From Gordius sp. MW1 (taxonomy: Eukaryota; Nematomorpha; Gordioida; Gordea; Gordiidae), in contig OZ038526.1 of the NCBI GenBank assembly GCA_964036665.1, forward strand, positions 10,602,001 through 10,666,000: 64,000 bases of DNA, given 5' to 3'. The position numbers and the translations under genes are program-made. The notes below the pieces were generated by a model. It was given only the letters and a program-made list of their open reading frames with translations. It did no database searches and was not told the origin of the DNA. Below, in pieces: positions 57,808 to 64,000 of this stretch; the stretch's first letter is position 1; each line of letters opens with the position of its first letter.

Positions 57808-58059
57808 TGTAGAGGCTCTTTCGCACGCTACTTTCCCTTGACCCCGTCTAGGCGAATTCTATCACGTGATTTTTATTTTAATAGCCCCTCGCTTGTACTT
57901 AACCATCACGTTATTTTTTATTTTAATAGCCCCTCGCTTGTATTCAATCATCGCCTGATTATTCAAATTATAATGGGCTCGCGCAGCTAGATAAGCACAA
58001 CTTTTAAAACTAACATTTATTATTCGTTTTTTCGCTAAATAATGAAATAAACTACTTCA
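57808..58059 (+). repeat. 3' LTR of the gypsy element
   Basis: 252 bp, TGTAGAGGCTC ... AACTACTTCA. It differs from the 5' LTR by one base in GGGCTCGCGCAG, a 12-bp insertion after TTCGCT, and two bases near the end. Confidence 0.88.
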
Positions 58060-58243
58060 GAGGTACCGGGGAAGAGAGGAATAATACGACCTCATGTCAC
58101 GTAAAAAGGGCAAGTGAACAAAGTGATAAAAATTAAGAAGATTAATCAAGGCTTGGCACATACCTAATCTAGATGGAAGGAACTCATTAAAACAAACTCC
58201 ACGACTTGCACCAAATATACGATAAAGAAGAAGATCTAGCAGA
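58060..58243 (+). pseudogene. RTE-type LINE fragment, right part
   Basis: It continues the LINE of 51775-52131: GAGGTACCGGGGAAGAG, TTAATCAAGGCTTGGCACAT, and a degraded GATAAAGAAGAAGA end. It aligns with 23516-23690. Confidence 0.85.
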
Positions 58244-59258
58244 AAGAACTTAGCATTTTGCCATTTTCTACTTAGCATTTGAATAATACCCATTATAAAA
58301 TATCCCAGAACTCTAAAAGTCAAAATAGGCATTCTGAAGTGAAAATTTTTTGAAATAAATAATTTAAAACAAAGCATAGCAATTAATAACTTTAATTATA
58401 ACTTGGTAATTAAATAAAAAAATACCCAAAACTTAAATATTTTTTAACAAGTTTGACACTATATTACATGTTAAATTATTATCAAAAAAGTTAATGTCTT
58501 GTATATACAGGTTTTTATGTTGGGGTGCATATTAATATAATTTATATAAATATAAAAAACACAATAAATTTAATTTATTTAAAATAAATTTGTAATGACG
58601 AGACTAATATAGTATATATATACTAGTGATGGGAAAACTCTTAGCACTAGCGCGCTTAGCATCTCCCCGCTGATGGGAGTAGCCTATTATATACGCTATG
58701 TATACTAGCACATAGTCACTTTAAGTGCTATTTGTTTATTAGATATTAAAATACATCTGCTGTGCGCCACCACCCTTTCTTTTATTTCTATATCTATTTA
58801 ACAACTTTTGCTGTGAAATATCATTTTTATTGCCTACCTCACCATCTAACTACGACTTATTGAAATTAAAATGTGTATTTATACTTCGCATTGCTTCTAC
58901 ATAAATTTTATCAATAACTCGCCCTTCCCCCCCCCCCCCCCCCCCACCTCTTGCAATGGAGAAAATAGAATATTTTGAAATTCCACCTAAGAAATTTAAT
59001 CAAATATTTAGGACCTATGACTGTTTTCATATTAATATTTCATCTCCCCCCTACAGCAAGAAAGGGAGTGGGATTTTGTGCCCCCCCCCCCCTGGGATAA
59101 CATTTTGGCTTATTCAACAAATTTTAATTTCCTATCTCGTTTTTTTTGTTGTTTTTGAGAATAAAAAAATTAAACTCCCCCCCCCCCTTAAGTTAATCCA
59201 TATCCCATCTCCCTCGTATTTTTATTTTCACTTTTAGTTTATATGAATGAGGTAGGAC

Positions 59259-59694
59259 CATAGACTAGATAGACTGCTCATGCCATATGTTGCATATGGT
59301 TAATTGTGTGTCAAATTTTCCTCCATTTTGAAGAGTGCGATTGGTGTTTTTTAACCATGTAATTTTGCCCTATAACAGTCAATTTACCTTCCTAACAAAT
59401 TATAAATTAAAACGAACGTCAATAAATTAATATTATACAAAATATTGATGGCGCTATATTATTATTAAACAAATTTTAATCGCAGTTTTTACATTTTTAT
59501 GTATTGTGTATATATATGACATTTATTTTAAAATGCTGTTTTTGATATCTACCCAATTCAAAATTTTTTTATTTACCTTTTTCTGATTATTTAATTTGCG
59601 AAAATTACTAATTTCTATATGATCACCACTTTAACATGCGCATCAAAATGGTGGAAAATGGGTGCACATTTTGTGCGTTGATGAGCAGTCTATG
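59259..59694. mobile_element. Second CATAGACTA... element, 436 bp, nested
   Basis: It begins CATAGACTAGATAGACTGCT and ends GATGAGCAGTCTATG. Flanks GGTAGGAC and GGTAGGAT give an 8-bp duplication with one mismatch. It shares outer ends and the CCATTTTGA zone with 19391-19850, but its centre is unrelated AT-rich DNA. Confidence 0.88.
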
Positions 59695-59963
59695 GGTAGG
59701 ATTAGACTAGGGTGATTATGTAAATGGCAAGGTCAATACATGTTTTAATGAAAACAATGGCCCAACAACATTACATATGTACTCTAAATCTTGTGAGTTT
59801 TTTATTCTTAACAACATAGATGAATTAATCGAACCATTTAAAAATAAAAATGGTAAAGTTAAATTAGACTAGATAAAGTGGTATAAGATCATTTTGCCAT
59901 TATCCCCACTAATTAAAATCCAATCCTTGAGTCTTTTAAATAATTATTTTATTGCAAAAGGAG

Positions 59964-60120
59964 GGGGGGGGGGGGGCAGGGAGGGGCGGCTGCCCCCCTC
60001 TAAATCCGAAAATTTATTGAAATTTATTAAAATTATAACGAAAATTTTTAAAAATGTTCATTTTGCCCCTCCCTAAATCATTTTTGCCCCCCTCTAATTC
60101 CAATGCTGGCTACGCCCATG
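59964..60120. mobile_element. CGTAGCCAG-family MITE, left end damaged
   Basis: It starts in a G tract, runs through GGCTGCCCCCCTCTAAATCC, and ends AATGCTGGCTACGCCCATG at 60120. The left terminus is not recognisable. Confidence 0.6.
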
Positions 60121-60481
60121 TCATACAATATTAAAATAAATCGGTATTAACCTTAAGATTAGTTAAATGGTGAGATAGGGCAAAAAAATTATATTTTCAT
60201 AGCAAAAGTTGTTAAATAGATATAGAAATAAAATAAAGGGTGGTGGCGCACAACAGATGTATTTTAATATTTAATAAACAATTAAAAAAATTATTATCAA
60301 TATTAGCGCCGTGCTATAGCTCTAGCGCATTTAAGTGCTATCGGCTATAGCTTTAGCGCCTCAAACCTCCCATCTCCTATAGCTTATACCACTTAAAGTG
60401 ACTATGTGCTAGTAGACATAGCGGAATATGGTTGCTATGTGCTATCTTTAGCTCCTTAAAAACGATATTTCCCCATCACTA

Positions 60482-61006
60482 GTATAGACTGGCGAACTGA
60501 TTTTTAAATTTATTAAGAAACTTCGGCAGCCATTTTAAAATGACTTTTTTTAAAGTGAGTTGTGCAATAAAATATTAACTTATGGTAAGATAAAGCCATT
60601 TTTTAGATCCTAAATATCATATAACGTTCTTTGAATAATTCAAATAAATTTTAACAGATATTTTTGTTAATTTTATTTGCATTATACCAAATTTGTGTTT
60701 GACAATGTTTTTCTAGGTCAATAATTGTCTATATAAATCAATTTGACATCTTTTAAATATCCTTTACTGTTTTAAAAACTATATTTCATATTATATTAGA
60801 GAAAGATTTAATAAATGATGTCAATTATTATTTGTCCTCTAGGTGAACATTGCAAATTTCAGAATTAATGTAAATATCTGTATCGTCTATTACAATTAAC
60901 CCGTTAGATACCATGTAACCTGAACGTAGCATTTTCTCATAAACCACTAGAACCATTTTATTAAATTAAAAGATTGGATTAGGATAAATTAACCGATATA
61001 ATTTTA
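60482..61006. other. AT-rich stretch without recognised gene
   Basis: No motif or repeat ends recognised. Confidence 0.4.
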
Positions 61007-61240
61007 TCACTCCCTCTTTTGGTTGGTGAATTCTTCCTCTTCTTCTTCTCTATCAGTTATTTGGTCCCACAATCGTGGGGTTGGTTTTAATAAGTCACTT
61101 CCATCTTGACCGGGTGAGTGCCATATCTTGACTAATCTTTCTTGTTTTTTCATAACTTTGTCGACATGCCCTTTCCACGTCACACGGGGTTGTCCTCTTC
61201 TTCTCTTTTCCGGTAACTCCATGTCCAGTACAAGTTGAAA
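61007..61240 (-). pseudogene. RTE-type LINE 3' fragment
   Basis: 71 codons on the minus strand with MELPEKRRRGQPRVTWKGHV, KIWHSPGQDGSDLLKPT and RLWDQITDREEEEEE. It is the C-terminal tail of the same LINE family as 23510-23690 and less decayed than that copy. Confidence 0.85.
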
Positions 61241-61319
61241 AATTGCAAATTCGACCTACCTTCTTTTAAACAATATTTTTACATACTCAACCATATCTTT
61301 CTCTTTGATTAACCTATAA

Positions 61320-61528
61320 TTAAAATCTGTATATTTTAATTGCTATGCAATTTATCGCTTGTCGTTTGTCTTGTCTTGAGTGAGTGTCCTGTCTACCTTA
61401 TAATTATGGGATAATTGCCGTGGAAACTTATAAGGGTTAGTAATGGCTGTGGACTTATGCTTCTGTAAATGCCTTTTATATTGCTTTCGCAAATACACTA
61501 TGACCGCTGGTTGGCTTTAATTTTTTTG
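61320..61528. repeat. Dispersed repeat, 5' part (split by the hAT at 61537)
   Basis: It shares TTGCTATGCAATTTAT, TGGACTTATGCTTCTGTAAA and TGACCGCTGGTTGGCTTTAA with 15705-15860. It resumes after the hAT at 62571. Confidence 0.65.
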
Positions 61529-61536
61529 GGTTCGAC

Positions 61537-62562
61537 TAGAGAACTGCAAAGTCACGTTCTTCAACCTGAACCCGACCCGACCCGAAAACATTAAAAAAAA
61601 TTTAACCCAAACCCGACCCGACTTACAAGCATTTTAAAATTTTTAACCCGAACCCGACCCGACCCGAAAGCATTTTGAAATTTTGAACCTGACCCGGCTC
61701 GACCCGAAAGCGTCTAAATTCTTTTACCGAATCCCTCCCAAACAAGTTTCAAATTTTGACATCCAACGCGAGTGTAAGAAAAATTGTGGTGTGCATGATG
61801 GGCCTAGCCAGTGGGTGGCAGGGACGGGCGACTGCCCCCCTTTAACTCGAAAAAATCTTAAGAATTTTATCAAATTATGGCTTAAATTTAAAAAAATGGT
61901 TATTTCCTTCCCTTTATCATTATCCTCCCCATGGCGGTGTGTAAAATTTAATCGACAAATTAATGTGCGATCTACGAAAATTTTTGACATATTTTAATCA
62001 CCAAATTGATTTGTATGATTTATTATAGAGATGTATAAAAATATGATAGCATTTACAATATCGGGACACATTTAAGTTGAAATATATAGTTTTGCAAACG
62101 AACCATTTTATAAATTTAAACTTAGTTTTATTTTTTATGATTACATATTTATGTAGTTTAAATTAAATGAACTACCACTTTGCATTTTTAAATACTATTT
62201 AAATATATTATTTTGTTGATATATTTGACCATTCACGTTTCAAATTTGTCCAAATTAAAACAATCAGATTTAAAAAAACAAAAGGAATTTAATTAAGTGA
62301 ATGAATATTCTTCAATTATACATTATGATGTTAATTAAAAAGTATTATACATAATAACATTAATTTAAAAGATATGTCCCGTGTATTTAGCATTGTAAGA
62401 TTCAAAACCTTTGACCTGATACTGACCCGACCCGATAGCTTATTAAAATTTTTAACCCGAACCCGACCCGCCCAAAAGCATTTTAAAATTTTCAACCCGA
62501 ACCCGACTCGACCCGAAGACATTTCAAAATTTTTGGGTTAACGGTCACCCGGCAGTTCTCTA
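61537..62562. mobile_element. TAGAGAACTGC hAT element, 1026 bp
   Basis: Left end TAGAGAACTGC; right end GCAGTTCTCTA (exact inverted repeat). Flanks GGTTCGAC and GGTTTGAC give an 8-bp duplication with one mismatch. AACCCGACCCGACCCGAA repeats fill both subterminal zones (61570-61720 and 62400-62520). The centre has a degraded CGTAGCC-type insert near 61798-61940. No transposase frame; same family as 5087-7769. Confidence 0.9.
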
Positions 62563-62805
62563 GGTTTGACTTATTAGCTTTATACATAAATTCTGTTTGC
62601 AACTTGTCTAGGTTGTTGATCGGATGTTTGCAAAACTGCCTAAATAATTCTGGCCAAATTAATGATGACCGTTGTTTACTTCAACTATCTGACCCCGGCC
62701 AAAGGCTAAAATTATTATTAATTTGGTTAATTGCAATTATCTTAATTGTATGTTTGCTGCTTTGTGAATTATTATACTTTTTGTTATTAACCTAAATTCT
62801 GCATA

Positions 62806-63825
62806 GACGTTTTTGACCTGCTGACTACTGACCAATAAAAAAATGACAACTGGCCAAAGTATCACTGCGACAGCTTGGAATTCGATTAAGCCATCCTGAG
62901 TACGATACCCTGTGCCCCCCCCATTCAAGGGCCTATGCCTCTACTAATATGGGTTCGAATCTCGGCGAGGGCAATTTTTGCTATGCAATTTATGGGCTCG
63001 CTTTTTGTTGTCCGTTGTCCGTCCGTTGTCCGTCCGTCAGTCCGTTCAACGTTCTTAATTGCTGGTTCGATACCCGGAGAGGGCAATTTTTTTTTCAAAT
63101 TAATATATTGTTCTTGTTAATACCATTGATAATATGACTTTTTGACCGTGTCCTGGCTACTGACAAATGAAAAAAATGACCATTGGCCAAATTGTGATTC
63201 GAAATTTTTTTTTTCGTTTTTGAATTGGTATATTAGGTTAACATTGATAATTACCCTTTGACCTCCCCTAGAAGGGCCTATGCCTCTACTGATATGGGTC
63301 CCTGTGCCCCCCCTCCTACAAAAGCCTCCCCCTCTACTGATGTGGGTTCGAATCCCGGCGAGGGCAAATTCTCAATTGCTTGTTCGATACCCGGAGAGGG
63401 CATAAATTTATTTTTTTTAATTAAAAAAATATATTGTTCTTGTTAATACCTTTGATAATATGACTTTTTGACCGTGTCCTGGCTACTGACCATTGAAAAA
63501 CCAAATTGTGATTCGAAATTTTTTTTTTCGTTTTTGAATTGATTAGGTTCACATTGATAATTACCTAAGCCCCCACCCCCCCCCCCCCTACAAGGGCCTA
63601 TGCCTCTTCTGATATGGGTCCCTGTGCCCCCCCCCAGTCCGTCCGTCCAACGTTCTTAATTGCTGGTTCGATACCAGGAAAGGGCAATTTTTTTTTTTAA
63701 TTAAATTAATATATTGTTTTTGCTAATACCATTGATAATATGACTTTTTGACCGTGTCCTGGCTACTGACCAATAAAAAAAATTGCCATTGGCTAATTTT
63801 TTAAATTGCTATATTTGGTTAACAT
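62806..63825. repeat. Tandem array of 280-330-bp units with tRNA B-box-like motifs
   Basis: Units begin with (GA)CTTTTTGACCGTGTCCTGGC at about 62806 (diverged), 63136, 63462 and 63742. Within them come TGACCATTGGCCAAA, a CCTATGCCTCTACTGATATGG segment, GGTTCGAATCCCGGCGAGGG or GGTTCGATACCCGGAGAGGG, and an AT-rich spacer. GGTTCGAATCC is an exact Pol III B-box; no convincing A-box or complete cloverleaf was found. Confidence 0.7.
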
Positions 63826-64000
63826 TAGAGCTGTAAAATGAGAAACTGGAACTGGAACGAGTTCCTTTCTCAAATTATCGCAAAAGGAACTACTTACAAG
63901 TTCCTTTTAAGTTCGTTTTGCCAATTTCTATTTGCATTAATTTTTTTAAAAATTTATAATTTAAATATTATTTTATTTAGTATTTTATTCACGGTAGTGT
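63826..64000. mobile_element. Left end of a TAGAGCTGTAAA hAT-like element (runs off the window)
   Basis: It begins TAGAGCTGTAAAATGAG followed by GGAACTGGAACGAGTTCC and AAGTTCCTTTTAAGTTCG repeats, the same style as the element near 10706. Confidence 0.45.

Larger units (their letters stand above)
53689..58059 (+). mobile_element. Ty3/gypsy retrotransposon, CsRn1-like, 4.37 kb, almost intact
   Basis: Two LTRs (53689-53928 and 57808-58059) flank gag and pol. A 4-bp duplication GAGG (53685-53688 and 58060-58063) brackets it. Outside the duplication the LINE reads CATGGAGG|TACCGGGG, matching the intact site at 23511-23526. The primer site TGGTGACCC and the Cys-His-Cys-Cys gag motif point to the CsRn1 clade, known from trematodes and insects. 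The LTRs differ by about three substitutions and one 12-bp indel near the 3' end, so the insertion is recent. One frame change in RNase H is the only obvious lesion. Confidence 0.93.
58624..60481. mobile_element. TAGTGATGGG hAT-like element with long inverted ends, 1858 bp
   Basis: Left end TAGTGATGGGAAAAC; complement of the right end TAGTGATGGGGAAA. The ends pair over roughly 250 bp, including GCGCCACCACCCTTT and ATTTCTATATCTATTTAACA against its complement near 60200-60250. Flanks ATATATAC and GTATAGAC agree at six of eight positions. The interior hosts a foldback element (59259-59694) and part of a CGTAGCCAG element. There is no transposase. Confidence 0.75.

Noticed and set aside
58930..58946. 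Long C and G tracts (also near 16995, 33538, 43680, 46196, 59963)
   Set aside because: Homopolymer tracts, many of them belonging to the CGTAGCCAG MITEs; not separate features.
62940..63380. A functional tRNA gene
   Set aside because: Only a B-box and acceptor-like piece are present; no A-box or cloverleaf could be folded.
1..64000. CRISPR arrays, operons, bacterial promoters or attachment sites
   Set aside because: The window is eukaryotic; none of these patterns is present.

Overview
This is AT-rich eukaryotic DNA from an invertebrate animal. It carries split genes with GT-AG and some GC-AG introns, animal-only genes (a BMP type I receptor; OS-9), and many hAT, Ty3/gypsy and LINE copies. 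The phylum cannot be fixed from this window: an arthropod (for example a crustacean) or a flatworm-like lineage are both possible. Nothing prokaryotic (operons, Shine-Dalgarno sites, CRISPR) is present.

Host genes: (1) On the plus strand, 25774-31935, ten coding exons spell a complete BMP type I receptor kinase (BMPR1/thickveins family) from the cysteine-rich ectodomain to the stop codon. Only the signal-peptide exon is uncertain. A strong alternative 3' terminal exon directly after the membrane exon would give a kinase-less decoy receptor. (2) On the minus strand, 8675-10245, a ten-exon gene for the ER lectin OS-9 can be read completely (about 382 residues); eight of its nine introns are only 33-41 bp. 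(3) At the left edge, 180-1376, there is a decayed plus-strand gene with the same 33-bp introns. Its best match is ornithine decarboxylase antizyme, and a 613-bp hAT-type element interrupts it.

Mobile DNA fills most of the rest. 5087-7769 is a hobo-like hAT element with a perfect 8-bp target duplication and an internal array of inverted-CCAAT units. 16210-16920, 19391-19850, 24812-24956, 33619-34299, 58624-60481, 59259-59694 and 61537-62562 are further elements whose ends and 8-bp target duplications can be read. 36571-39560 is a minus-strand LINE with a poly(A) tail and R2-like zinc-knuckle/endonuclease features. 40289-41345 and 43890-44547 are hAT transposase remnants. 41780-42370 is an OTU-protease plus integrase-zinc-finger relic. 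45800-48440 holds two opposed gypsy fragments. 51775-58243 is a nested cluster: an RTE-type LINE cut first by a TA-flanked DNA element and then by an almost intact CsRn1-like gypsy element. 62806-63825 is a tandem array with tRNA B-box-like motifs.

The most notable points are the contrast between the ultra-short introns of OS-9 and the long introns of BMPR1, the predicted decoy BMPR1 isoform with a cysteine-cluster juxtamembrane segment, and the legible order of nested transposon insertions.
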